Program-made: the position numbers and the translations under genes
In this document: positions 1 to 7,783 of the stretch, in pieces
Position numbering within the stretch: position 1 is the first letter of the stretch
How the letters are laid out: every line of letters starts with the position of its first letter
Notes under the pieces: model-generated
Databases searched by the model: none
Told to the model about the DNA's origin: nothing
Seen by the model: only the letters and a program-made list of their open reading frames with translations
Assembly (NCBI GenBank): GCA_003231035.1
Contig: QIHU01000216.1
Location: 1-22,269, forward strand
Source: Acidobacteriota bacterium
GTDB lineage: Bacteria > Acidobacteriota > Thermoanaerobaculia > Multivoradales > SZUA-115
Length of the DNA stretch: 22,269 bases
Reading direction: 5' to 3'

Positions 1-165
1 TGGGAAACGACCATGGACCCGGAGCGGCGACGCTTGCTCCAAGTGCGGGTTGAAAACGAATACGCCGCGGACAGCATTTTCTCTACCTTGATGGGTGACC
101 AAGTCGAACCCCGGCGGGAGTTCATCGAGACCCACGCGCTAGAGGTCCGCAACCTCGATATCTAG
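1..165 (+). CDS. gyrB: DNA gyrase subunit B, C-terminal end (partial)
   Basis: An open frame runs from base 1 to a TAG at 163-165 and encodes the last 54 residues of GyrB. The readable end contains the typical GyrB/ParE terminus: a stretch MDPERRRLLQV, then a segment ending in STLMGDQVEPRREFIE, and a closing LEVRNLDI. In known GyrB proteins this region follows the TOPRIM domain, binds GyrA and helps build the DNA gate. The gene starts outside the window. gyrA follows on the same strand after 108 bp, the common gyrB-gyrA order. Confidence is high because of the conserved terminal motif and the neighbour. Confidence 0.95.
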   Translation, partial: WETTMDPERRRLLQVRVENEYAADSIFSTLMGDQVEPRREFIETHALEVRNLDI

Positions 166-273
166 GACCGAGGCCCACCGCGCACTCAGTAGAACCAGGT
201 ATCGGCCGGCGTTGACCCGTCGACCGAGAACAGACCATCAGGGTAGAGCCCAAGGACAGAACGAAAAACAGAG
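166..273. other. gyrB-gyrA intergenic spacer
   Basis: This 108-bp gap holds no convincing ORF. A TTGACC hexamer at 212-217 resembles a -35 box, but I see no good -10 box at 16-18 bp spacing. gyrA may therefore be co-transcribed with gyrB, or use a promoter I cannot recognise. The bases just before the gyrA ATG are A-rich (around 259-272) and contain only weak Shine-Dalgarno-like sequence (GGACAG, ACAGAG). Confidence 0.4.
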
Positions 274-2922
274 ATGAGTGACAACGAACAAATTCTCTCC
301 TCCGAGAAGCCCATTGCCGTCAACATCGAGGAGGAGATGCGGCGCAGCTATATCGATTACGCGATGAGCGTGATCATCGGCCGCGCCTTGCCCGACGTCC
401 GCGATGGGCTCAAACCGGTACACCGGCGAGTCCTCTACGGAATGTTCGAGAGCGGCAACACCGCCGGTCGTGCTTACAAGAAATCGGCCCGTATCGTTGG
501 CGACGTCATGGGCAAGTACCACCCGCATGGCGACTCGGCGATCTACGACACCGTGGTGCGCATGGCGCAGCAGTTTTCCATGCGCAAGATCTTGGTCGAC
601 GGCCAGGGTAACTTTGGATCGATCGACGGTGACAGCCCGGCGGCGATGCGCTACACCGAGGTACGGCTGACCCGGCTAGCCGAGGAGATGCTGCGCGAGG
701 ACATCGACAAAGAGACGGTCGATTGGGTACCGACCTACGACGGTTCGCTGATGGAGCCCACCGTCCTGCCCTCGCGAGTGCCCGCCCTGCTGATCAACGG
801 TACCTCCGGGATCGCCGTCGGCATGGCGACCAACATCCCGCCCCATAATCTGGGCGAGGTGGTCGATGCTCTGCTCCTGACCTTGGCCGACCCGGAAGTA
901 CCGCTGCTCGATCTGATGGAGGTGATGCCCGGTCCCGACTTCCCGACCGCCGGCTTCATCCATGGTTTCGACGGCATCCGTTCCGCCTACGAGACCGGCC
1001 GTGGCACCATCCAGATGCGGGCGCGGGCGCGCATCGAAGAGATGAAGGGCGGTGGTGACCGCCAGCAGATCATCGTCACCGAGCTGCCGTATCAGGTCAA
1101 CAAAGCACGCCTAGTGGAGCGCATCGCGGCGCTGGTCAAAGAGAAGAAGATCGAGGGCATCTCCGACCTGCGCGACGAATCCGATCGCGACGGGATTCGC
1201 GTCGTCGTCGATCTCAAGCGCGGCGAGGTCGCCGAAGTGATCCTGAACAAGCTCTACAAGATGACCCAGATGCAGAGCAGCTTTGGCATCATCTTGCTGG
1301 CCATCGTCGACAACCGGCCGAAGGTGATGCAACTCAAGGAGCTGCTCTTTCACTTCCTCAACCACCGTCGCTCGGTGGTCATCCGGCGCACGCGCTACGA
1401 CCTACGCAAGGCGGAAGAGCGAGCCCACATCCTCGAAGGACTACTCAAGGCGCTCGATCACCTCGACGAAGTGATCGCCACCATCCGCGCGAGCCAGACA
1501 CCGAAGGAAGCGAAAGCGAACCTGGTCGAGCGGTTTTCCTTCTCGGAGGTCCAAGCGCAGGCGATCTTGGATATGCGTCTGCAAAAACTCACCGGCCTCG
1601 AGCGCGAAAAGATTGTCGAGGAGTTCGCCGAGCTGATGAGCTTGATCGAATCCCTGCGCGCGATAATGGGCTCCGATGAACTGGTCGCGGGTGAGATCCG
1701 ACGCGAACTGGGGCAGCTCAAGGAGAGCTACGCCGACGAGCGTCGCACCGAGATCATTCCCTCGACCAACGACATCACCATCGAAGACATGATCGCCGAT
1801 GAGCCGATGGTGATCACCGTAACCCGTTCGGGCTACGTCAAACGCTCGCCCTTGTCGCTCTACCGTGCCCAGCACCGAGGCGGAAAAGGGCGCATGGGGA
1901 TGTCGACCCGAGACGAGGACGTGGTGGAGCACCTCTATGTGGCGACCGCGCACAGCTACATCCTGGTGTTCACCGAGAGTGGGCGGGTGCATTGGATCAA
2001 GGTGCACCAGATCCCGGAACTCGGACCGGCGGCACGGGGTAAGGCGATCGTCAACTTGTTGGATCTTTCACCCGACGAACGGGTGGCGACCACCGTCGCG
2101 GTCCGCGACTTCCCCGACGATCACTTCCTCCTTTTCGCCAGCGAGAAGGGCACCATCAAGAAGACCAGCCTCTCCGCCTTCTCTCGGCCGATGGCGCGCG
2201 GCATTATCGCCATCAAGGTGGTCGAGGGCGACCGTCTACTGGCCGTTCGCCGGCTGGAACCGGGGCACGACGTCTTGCTGGCCACCGCCAAGGGCTACGC
2301 GATCCGCTTCTCGGAGTCGGACGCCCGGGCGATGGGACGGGTGACGCAAGGCGTTCGCGGCATCCGGCTGCGGGAGGGTGATCGCGTGGTGGCGATGGCG
2401 GTTCTCGACACCGACGATCCGATTCTCACCGTCTCCGAACGAGGCTACGGCAAGCGCACGGCGGTGGCAGAGTACCGGACCCAGAGCCGCGGCGGCCTGG
2501 GCATCATCAACCTCAAGTTGAGCGAGCGTACCGGAGCGGTGATCGGAGTGCGCCAAGTTGCCGAGGAAGACGGTGCCATGCTGATTACCCAGGATGGCAA
2601 GATCATTCTGATCAACGTCGCCGATGTGTCGGTGATCGGTCGAGCTACGCAGGGCGTCCGGGTGATGAAACTCGGTGGCAATGACCGCCTAGTGGCGCTG
2701 GCCAAAGTTGAGGTTCAAGACGAAGACGAGAACAACGAGGGTGGTGAAAGTGACGAGGACGAGGGAAACTCCACCGGGGCCACCGAGCCTTTAAACGCGG
2801 AGTCTCTCCGAGAGGACGACACTGAGCCTGATGATACTGAGCCTGATGATACTGAGCCTGACGGTACAGCGTCTTCAGAGGATCCAGAAGAGAGCCACGA
2901 AACCCAACCCGAAGAGGAGTAG
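274..2922 (+). CDS. gyrA: DNA gyrase subunit A
   Basis: This is the 882-residue A subunit of DNA gyrase, which cuts and rejoins DNA to introduce negative supercoils. The N-terminal breakage-reunion domain is complete. The quinolone-resistance region reads HPHGDSAIYD, with Ser88 and Asp92 at the positions equivalent to E. coli Ser83 and Asp87, the usual drug-sensitive residues. The catalytic tyrosine is Tyr127 in AAMRYTE. The C-terminal DNA-wrapping domain begins around residue 510 and has a GyrA box, QHRGGKG at 533-539, one residue from the canonical QRRGGKG. This marks it as gyrase rather than topoisomerase IV. The last 70 residues (813-882) form an acidic tail with 32 Asp/Glu and a triplicated DDTEP. 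An aldolase gene begins 5 bp after the stop, so the two are probably co-transcribed. Confidence 0.97.
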   Translation: MSDNEQILSSEKPIAVNIEEEMRRSYIDYAMSVIIGRALPDVRDGLKPVHRRVLYGMFESGNTAGRAYKKSARIVGDVMGKYHPHGDSAIYDTVVRMAQQFSMRKILVDGQGNFGSIDGDSPAAMRYTEVRLTRLAEEMLREDIDKETVDWVPTYDGSLMEPTVLPSRVPALLINGTSGIAVGMATNIPPHNLGEVVDALLLTLADPEVPLLDLMEVMPGPDFPTAGFIHGFDGIRSAYETGRGTIQMRARARIEEMKGGGDRQQIIVTELPYQVNKARLVERIAALVKEKKIEGISDLRDESDRDGIRVVVDLKRGEVAEVILNKLYKMTQMQSSFGIILLAIVDNRPKVMQLKELLFHFLNHRRSVVIRRTRYDLRKAEERAHILEGLLKALDHLDEVIATIRASQTPKEAKANLVERFSFSEVQAQAILDMRLQKLTGLEREKIVEEFAELMSLIESLRAIMGSDELVAGEIRRELGQLKESYADERRTEIIPSTNDITIEDMIADEPMVITVTRSGYVKRSPLSLYRAQHRGGKGRMGMSTRDEDVVEHLYVATAHSYILVFTESGRVHWIKVHQIPELGPAARGKAIVNLLDLSPDERVATTVAVRDFPDDHFLLFASEKGTIKKTSLSAFSRPMARGIIAIKVVEGDRLLAVRRLEPGHDVLLATAKGYAIRFSESDARAMGRVTQGVRGIRLREGDRVVAMAVLDTDDPILTVSERGYGKRTAVAEYRTQSRGGLGIINLKLSERTGAVIGVRQVAEEDGAMLITQDGKIILINVADVSVIGRATQGVRVMKLGGNDRLVALAKVEVQDEDENNEGGESDEDEGNSTGATEPLNAESLREDDTEPDDTEPDDTEPDGTASSEDPEESHETQPEEE
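2815..2859 (+). repeat. 15-bp tandem repeat (x3) encoding DDTEP in the GyrA tail
   Basis: Three consecutive 15-bp units lie at 2815-2829, 2830-2844 and 2845-2859. Units two and three are identical; unit one differs only at third codon positions (GAC versus GAT). They encode residues 848-862 as DDTEP three times. The unit length is a multiple of three, so copy-number change would lengthen or shorten the tail without a frameshift. A fourth degenerate start (DGT) follows. Confidence 0.9.
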
Positions 2923-2927
2923 AGCCG

Positions 2928-3590
2928 ATGCGCTTCTTTCTCGATACCGCCGACACCGAAGAGATTGCTCAAGGCCTCGACTGGGGCATGGTCGATGGAG
3001 TGACCACCAATCCGAGCCTGATCGCCAAACAGGGGTTACCCTACCTGGGGACGGTGAAGAAGATCGCCGAGCTGGTGGGGGAGGATCGGCCGGTCAGCGG
3101 TGAGGTCCTCGCCACCGACTACACCACGATGATGGAAGAGGCCCGTCGCCTCGCTGGCCTAGCGCCCAACGTCGTGGTCAAGGTACCGTTGGGTCCGGTG
3201 GGGCTCAAGGCGGTGCGCACGCTGCGCCAAGAGGGCACCTTGTGCAACGTCACCCTTTGCTTTTCGCCCACCCAAGCCCTCCTTGCCGCCAAGGCTGGAG
3301 CGGCCTACATCTCGCCTTTTGTCGGTCGGGTCGATGACATCAGCTCCGACGGCATGCTGTTGATCGAACAGATTGTTGAGATCTATGGCAACTACGACTT
3401 CGAAACCGAAATCCTCGTCGCCTCCGTGCGCCACCCGGGCCACGTCGCCGAATCGGCGATGATGGGAGCGGACGTCGCCACCATCCCGCTCAAGACCTTG
3501 CGGCAGCTCTACAAGCACCCGCTGACTGACCTCGGTCTAGAACGCTTTCTCGCCGATTGGGCGAAGACCGGCAAGAGCTTCGACGACTGA
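2928..3590 (+). CDS. fsa: Fructose-6-phosphate aldolase / transaldolase-like protein
   Basis: This 220-residue protein belongs to the short transaldolase/FSA family of class I aldolases, (beta/alpha)8 barrels that transfer or cleave dihydroxyacetone units in pentose phosphate and sugar metabolism. It has the N-terminal FFLDTADTEEI, the TTNPSLI motif at 26-32, and the Schiff-base lysine Lys85 in NVVVKVPL, the same number as Lys85 of E. coli FsaA, also 220 residues long. CNVTLCFSPTQALLAAKAGA and YISPFVGRVDD are also typical. The ATG at 2928 has a GAGGAG ribosome-binding site eight bases upstream that overlaps the end of gyrA. Whether it acts as an aldolase or a true transaldolase cannot be settled from the motifs. 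Confidence 0.93.
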   Translation: MRFFLDTADTEEIAQGLDWGMVDGVTTNPSLIAKQGLPYLGTVKKIAELVGEDRPVSGEVLATDYTTMMEEARRLAGLAPNVVVKVPLGPVGLKAVRTLRQEGTLCNVTLCFSPTQALLAAKAGAAYISPFVGRVDDISSDGMLLIEQIVEIYGNYDFETEILVASVRHPGHVAESAMMGADVATIPLKTLRQLYKHPLTDLGLERFLADWAKTGKSFDD

Positions 3591-3642
3591 GTTCGGGAGG
3601 CCAGAAAGCTAGCGTCCCACGAGGGTGCAGGGTGCAAGGGCG

Positions 3643-4278
3643 ATGACGAAGCGAGAAACCAACTTGTTTCGAGTGGCCTGGCAGTTCTATCTGCTGCTTG
3701 CTGGCGCCGCGATACTGTGGCTAGGTGTGCGCCCACCGGGCCTCTCGCTCCGCCTTCTCTTCGCGGCGCGTGGCTGGTGGTTGGATCTTGCACTGGGTCT
3801 GGTCGCCGGTGGCCTCCTTGTTCTCCTGTGGCAACTCGCCGGCCGCTGGTTGCCGACGGCGCGGGAACTCGAAGAGAAGCTGGCGACGCTCTTGGGTGGT
3901 CTCACCCGGGCCGACGCATTGGGTCTTGCGGTTCTCTCAGGCTTCGCGGAGGAGTTGTTCTTCCGCGGAGCCGTGCAGATGACGTTGGGTTTGATCCCGG
4001 CAACCCTAATCTTCGGTTTGCTCCACACCGGGTCCGGCAAGGCCTTTCGGTTGTGGACCCTCTTCGCCCTCATCGCGGGCTTGGTTCTCGGTGGATTGAT
4101 GGCTTGGCGGGGTAACCTTTTGGCGCCGGTCGTCGCCCATATTCTGGTCAACGCCGTCAACCTGCGCCGTCTCGCCAGACGAAACAGCTTTGAAAATAGT
4201 GCCGCGGCGGCCACCCCAGACTCCCTCGAGGAAGAGAGCGCTAGAGGTGCCGCCGATAGTCGTGATGAGCGCTCCTAG
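3643..4278 (+). CDS. CPBP family intramembrane protease
   Basis: A hydrophobic protein of 211 residues from the ATG at 3643 (a GTG at 3625 would add six). Membrane segments surround the three signature motifs of CPBP/Abi (Rce1-like) intramembrane glutamic endopeptidases: EELFFRG (the EExxxR motif), FGLLH (FxxxH) and HILVN (HxxxN). In known members these Glu and His residues coordinate catalysis inside the membrane. Bacterial members can be bacteriocin-immunity or maturation proteins, or have no known role. The C-terminal ~35 residues are polar and probably lie outside the membrane. AGGG about ten bases before the ATG supports this start. It stands 52 bp after fsa on the same strand; the substrate is unknown. 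Confidence 0.85.
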   Translation: MTKRETNLFRVAWQFYLLLAGAAILWLGVRPPGLSLRLLFAARGWWLDLALGLVAGGLLVLLWQLAGRWLPTARELEEKLATLLGGLTRADALGLAVLSGFAEELFFRGAVQMTLGLIPATLIFGLLHTGSGKAFRLWTLFALIAGLVLGGLMAWRGNLLAPVVAHILVNAVNLRRLARRNSFENSAAAATPDSLEEESARGAADSRDERS

Positions 4279-4290
4279 CTCTGCTAGACT
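4262..4290 (+). promoter_or_regulatory. Candidate extended -10 promoter upstream of the M20 peptidase
   Basis: TGCTAGACT at 4282-4290 fits an extended -10 element (TGnTAnnnT-like), in a 104-bp gap between the CPBP gene and the peptidase. The -35 candidate GTGATG (4262-4267), 17 bp upstream, is a poor match and lies inside the preceding CDS. This is a weak visual call, but the gap itself suggests a new transcription start. Confidence 0.25.
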
Positions 4291-4382
4291 CTCTACCCCA
4301 GAGCGGTTCGCGCATCTGAGCAACCACCGAGTCACCAGCGCACCACCACCGACTTGACGAGCAATATGCCACGGGAGATCCG

Positions 4383-5768
4383 ATGTCAGCAGCGACACAA
4401 GAGGTTCTAGATCGCATCGATCGAGAGAAAGCCGACTACCTAGAGCAGCTCAAGGACTACATCCGTATCCCATCGATCTCGACCGATCCGGCCTACAAGG
4501 ACGAAGTCTTGCGCTGTGCCGAGTTCGTCGCTGATCAGATGCGCCAGGCAGGGCTGGAAGTCGAGCTCATTGAGAGCGAGGGCTATCCTCTAGTCTACGG
4601 CGAGTGGATGGGCGCGCCGGGCAAGCCGACGGTCCTGTTTTACGGCCACTACGACGTGCAACCGGCCGACCCGCTGGAACTCTGGGACCACCCCCCGTTC
4701 GAACCGACGGTTGTGGGCGACAAGCTTTTCGCTCGCGGCGCCACCGACGACAAAGGGCAATCGTTCGCCCACCTCAAGGCGGTTGCCGCCGTCCTGGCCG
4801 AGCGCGGAACGTTGCCGGTCAACGTCAAGTTCTTGATCGAAGGTGAAGAGGAATCGGGCGGCGAGGCGATCGAAGCCTACGTGCGCCAAGACGCCGGCCA
4901 GAAATTGGCCGCCGACTGCGTGGTGGTCTCCGACAGCTCCATGTACGCCCCCGGCCAACCGGCGCTGCTCTACGGCCTCAAAGGAATGGCTTACATGGAG
5001 ATCAAAGTCACCGGGCCCAACCGCGACCTGCACTCCGGCACCTTCGGCGGGGCGGTGGCCAATCCGCTCAACGCGCTCAGCTACATCATTTCCAAACTGC
5101 GCGATGCGCAGACCGGGCGCATTCTGATTCCGGGCTTCTATGACGATGTCCGCCCGCTCGCCGATTGGGAGCGCACCGAGTTCGCCAAGCTGCCCTTCGA
5201 CGGCGAACAGTATCGCAGCGACCTTGGCGTGCCCGAAGTTTTCGGCGAGGAAGGCTACTCCACCCTGGAACGCGCCTGGGCGCGGCCGACCTGCGATGTC
5301 AATGGCATCTTCGGGGGCTACATGGGTGCTGGCGCCAAGACGGTGCTCCCCTCCTGGGGTGGCGCCAAAGTCTCGATGCGCTTGGTGCCGGATCAGAACC
5401 CGGCGACCATCAACCGCCTTTTCGAAGAGTACGTACAGGCGGTCGCTCCACCCGGAGTGACGGTCGAAATCTCCAGCGTGCACGGTGCCGACCCTGTCTT
5501 GATCGACATCTCTGGCCCCTTGGTGGAAGCGGCGACACGGGCCCTGGAGACAGTCTGGGGCAAGCCTCCGGTACGCATCCGCGAGGGCGGCTCGATCCCG
5601 ATCGTCTCGACCTTCAGCCAGGTGCTCGGTGGGCCGGTGATTCTCATGGGCTTCGGCTTGGCGGACGACAACCTCCATTCGCCAAACGAGAAGTTCAACG
5701 TCAGCCACTTCTACAACGGTATCCGCACCGTTGCCCTCTTTCTCGATGAAGTGGGCGCGGCCGACTGA
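4383..5768 (+). CDS. M20 family metallopeptidase (dipeptidase)
   Basis: A 461-residue dizinc peptidase of family M20 (carnosinase/CPG2-like), predicted cytosolic with no signal peptide. Metal and catalytic residues are all present: His89 and Asp91 in GHYDVQP, the bridging Asp122 in RGATDDKG, the catalytic/ligand pair Glu155-Glu156 in EGEEESG, Asp184 in VVSDS, and His432 in DNLHSPNEKF. The dimerisation lid domain lies between, beginning near residue 205 after GLKGMAYMEI, and contains the LHSGTFGGAVANP segment typical of the dipeptidase branch. The start at 4383 has GGGAG about six bases upstream. The stop overlaps the next gene's ATG (TGATG), indicating translational coupling. It probably cleaves dipeptides; the exact substrate is not readable. 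Confidence 0.93.
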   Translation: MSAATQEVLDRIDREKADYLEQLKDYIRIPSISTDPAYKDEVLRCAEFVADQMRQAGLEVELIESEGYPLVYGEWMGAPGKPTVLFYGHYDVQPADPLELWDHPPFEPTVVGDKLFARGATDDKGQSFAHLKAVAAVLAERGTLPVNVKFLIEGEEESGGEAIEAYVRQDAGQKLAADCVVVSDSSMYAPGQPALLYGLKGMAYMEIKVTGPNRDLHSGTFGGAVANPLNALSYIISKLRDAQTGRILIPGFYDDVRPLADWERTEFAKLPFDGEQYRSDLGVPEVFGEEGYSTLERAWARPTCDVNGIFGGYMGAGAKTVLPSWGGAKVSMRLVPDQNPATINRLFEEYVQAVAPPGVTVEISSVHGADPVLIDISGPLVEAATRALETVWGKPPVRIREGGSIPIVSTFSQVLGGPVILMGFGLADDNLHSPNEKFNVSHFYNGIRTVALFLDEVGAAD

Positions 5769-6373
5769 TGAGTGACGAGCCTCAACTAGAACGCGAAATC
5801 AAGTTCGCCGATGTCGACCACGAGCAGTTGCGGGAACGGTTGCTCGAACTCGAGGCGGAGCGTTTGTCCGCCCCGAGTTTCGAGGACAACTGGCTCTTCG
5901 ATCTAGACGGTGTCTTGGAGTCGAAAGACTGTGTACTGCGCCTGCGTAGCGACTCTCACGGTGCCAGGCTGACCTACAAAGGGCCTGGGAGTTTCGAAGG
6001 GCGGATGAAGGTTCGGCCGGAGTACGAGACCTCGGTGGGCGACCGCAAGCAAATTCAGGCGCTCTTTGAGAGGCTGGGCTACAAGGTGGTGCGTCGCTAC
6101 CAGAAGATTCGCGAGGAATGGCAGCTCGGAGGGGTCAACATCTCTTTGGACCACACTCCGATCGGCGAGTATGCCGAGTTCGAAGGCAGTGGCGCGGAGA
6201 CCGTGGCACGGCGCTGCGGGCTGGATCTCGACAGCTCGGAACGGCGCACCTACTTGCGTCTCTACGAGGCCTACCGCGAGCAGCATCCGGAGGCACCACG
6301 AGACATGGTCTTTCCCGAAGATTCGTTGCGGCTGTCGGCATCCTCGCGCGATGGGCAGCGTTCGTCCGGCTGA
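5768..6373 (+). CDS. CYTH domain protein (class IV adenylate cyclase / triphosphatase type)
   Basis: This 201-residue protein has the CYTH (triphosphate tunnel) fold signature. The metal-binding ExExK motif is LEREIKF (Glu8, Glu10, Lys12). Further charged tunnel residues fall in the expected order: VLRLR (Arg58, Arg60), LTYKGP (Lys71), YET (Glu87), RRYQKIREEW, and the late acidic strand GEYAEFEG. CYTH enzymes act on triphosphates (ATP to cAMP in class IV cyclases, thiamine triphosphate, or inorganic triphosphate) with Mg or Mn. The start overlaps the stop of the M20 gene by one base. The 3' end overlaps the next gene by 23 bp. Cyclase versus triphosphatase activity cannot be decided from sequence alone. 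Confidence 0.87.
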   Translation: MSDEPQLEREIKFADVDHEQLRERLLELEAERLSAPSFEDNWLFDLDGVLESKDCVLRLRSDSHGARLTYKGPGSFEGRMKVRPEYETSVGDRKQIQALFERLGYKVVRRYQKIREEWQLGGVNISLDHTPIGEYAEFEGSGAETVARRCGLDLDSSERRTYLRLYEAYREQHPEAPRDMVFPEDSLRLSASSRDGQRSSG

Positions 6374-7397
6374 CCAGCCGCGGCTGAGGGCGCTGGTTCT
6401 GGCGGCCGGGCTCGGTACCCGGTTGCGGCCGCTCACCGAACTCCTTCCCAAGCCGTTGCTGCCGGTCCTCGGGATCCCGGTGGTGGAACGCACCCTCACC
6501 GAGTTGGTGGCGGTGGGTTGCGAGGCGGTGGCGCTCAACCTTCACCACCTGGGTAGCGCGATCCAGGAGCGGCTCGGTGACCGTTTTTCAACCGCGGAGG
6601 GCACCCTGCCCATCGTCTACTCGTGGGAAGAGGAACTGCTGGGAACCCTGGGAGCCTTGGCACCCTTGGCCGCCTTCTTCGCGGAGGCGGACGAAGTGCT
6701 GATCGTCAACGGTGACAGTACCTGCCAGTGGCCCCTTTCCCGCCTCCTGCGGCGCCATCGAAGCCGCCAAGCCCTGGCCACTTTTCTCTTGGCCCGTCGC
6801 GCCGATCCCGCTGCGTTTGGCGGCGGCGTCGGTGTCGGCCGCCGCGGCCGCCTGGTCTCCTTTCGTCCGGCGGGTCCAGAGGTCGAGCCGGCGAGCCGAC
6901 GGGCCGTCTTCGCGGGTGCCCATGTGCTAGCTAGCGAGCTATTGAGCGGGATCGAAGCGCGGCCCAGTGACCTCGTGCGCGAGCTCTACGAACCCTTGCT
7001 CAGCGCCGGCGAACCGTTGGCCACCCTGACCACCAGCCGCCGGTGGCACGACTTGGGCACGCCGGGTCGCTATCGCCGAGCATTGGTGGATCGGGTTAAG
7101 CGGGGCAGTTGGGTGTCGCCGCAAGCGCGAGTGGATCCCACGGCGATCCTGCGTCACAGCGTTATCGAAGCGGGAGCGATCGTCGAGGCGGGAGCCGTGG
7201 TCGAACGTTCGGTGGTCCTACCCGGAGCCCATCTTGGCCGCCAAGGGCGAGTCAAGAGGTCGCTGATCTCCTTCGACACCGCCTTACCGGAAGGCGCGGG
7301 AGTCGAAAGACAACTGGTTTGGACACCGCGCGACGGGGTGACCACCCACGGCGAGGACACTCTGCTCTCTGGCCTCGCCTACCGCTCGTTGAACTAA
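6351..7397 (+). CDS. Sugar-1-phosphate nucleotidyltransferase (NDP-sugar pyrophosphorylase)
   Basis: A 348-residue NTP-transferase that activates a sugar 1-phosphate to an NDP-sugar. The nucleotide-binding signature LVLAAGLGTRLRPLT lies at residues 15-29, followed by PKPLLPV (Lys34). The metal-binding region is VNGDS with Asp122. Residues about 245-310 contain left-handed beta-helix-like hexapeptides (VDPTAILRHSVIEAGAIVE). This two-domain plan resembles mannose-1-phosphate guanylyltransferases and related enzymes; which sugar and base are used is not visible. The frame is open far upstream into the CYTH gene, but the ATG at 6351 sits 14 codons before the nucleotidyltransferase motif and is the sensible start. 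It overlaps the CYTH gene by 23 nt and may supply precursors for envelope glycans, though no glycan gene is adjacent. Confidence 0.88.
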   Translation: MGSVRPADQPRLRALVLAAGLGTRLRPLTELLPKPLLPVLGIPVVERTLTELVAVGCEAVALNLHHLGSAIQERLGDRFSTAEGTLPIVYSWEEELLGTLGALAPLAAFFAEADEVLIVNGDSTCQWPLSRLLRRHRSRQALATFLLARRADPAAFGGGVGVGRRGRLVSFRPAGPEVEPASRRAVFAGAHVLASELLSGIEARPSDLVRELYEPLLSAGEPLATLTTSRRWHDLGTPGRYRRALVDRVKRGSWVSPQARVDPTAILRHSVIEAGAIVEAGAVVERSVVLPGAHLGRQGRVKRSLISFDTALPEGAGVERQLVWTPRDGVTTHGEDTLLSGLAYRSLN

Positions 7398-7454
7398 CAC
7401 CGGAGCGAACACCGGACTACCAGTCGGACCTGCTGAGACCGGTCGTCCCAAGGT

Positions 7455-7736
7455 ATGATCAAGGCTCCCCTGGGCACCACTATGCAAGAGCAAGAACTCA
7501 CCATCGTCGACCGCTTCTCCACCGTCGCGCAAGCCCGCGTGGCCTGCGACTACCTGCGGGCCCACGGTGTCGATGCCTTGCTGATGGAAGGGGATCGAAT
7601 CCGCTTCAATCCATTGCGAGCGAGCGAATGGTCGGGAGTGCGAGTGATGGTGCGAAGCGCCGATCACCAGACCGCTAGCGAGCTCTTGGCCCTGGTCGAA
7701 GCCGAGGAAACACCGAACGAAGAAGCTAGCGACTGA
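7455..7736 (+). CDS. Small DUF2007-like protein
   Basis: A 93-residue soluble protein. Its core (VDRFSTVAQARVACDYLRAHG, then short strands, then GVRVMVRSADHQTASELLAL) has the beta-alpha-beta pattern of DUF2007, annotated as a putative signal-transducing domain of unknown function. The ATG at 7455 follows AAGG almost directly, poor spacing for a ribosome-binding site. An alternative ATG at 7482 removes nine residues that lie before the domain, and neither start has a clear Shine-Dalgarno. It lies 57 bp after the nucleotidyltransferase and 47 bp before the dehydrogenase on the same strand. Function unknown; family assignment is moderately sure. Confidence 0.7.
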   Translation: MIKAPLGTTMQEQELTIVDRFSTVAQARVACDYLRAHGVDALLMEGDRIRFNPLRASEWSGVRVMVRSADHQTASELLALVEAEETPNEEASD

Positions 7737-7783
7737 GCCGGCGGCCCTTACGACGGATCCCCTACCAATCACGGAGAGTCTCG

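Noticed and set aside
4590..5708. Long antisense open frame (372 codons) opposite the M20 gene
   Set aside because: It is an antisense shadow of a gene with all catalytic motifs; long antisense frames are expected in GC-rich DNA.
6066..6350. N-terminal extension of the nucleotidyltransferase frame
   Set aside because: It runs inside the CYTH gene and has shadow composition; the ATG at 6351 is just before the nucleotide-binding motif.
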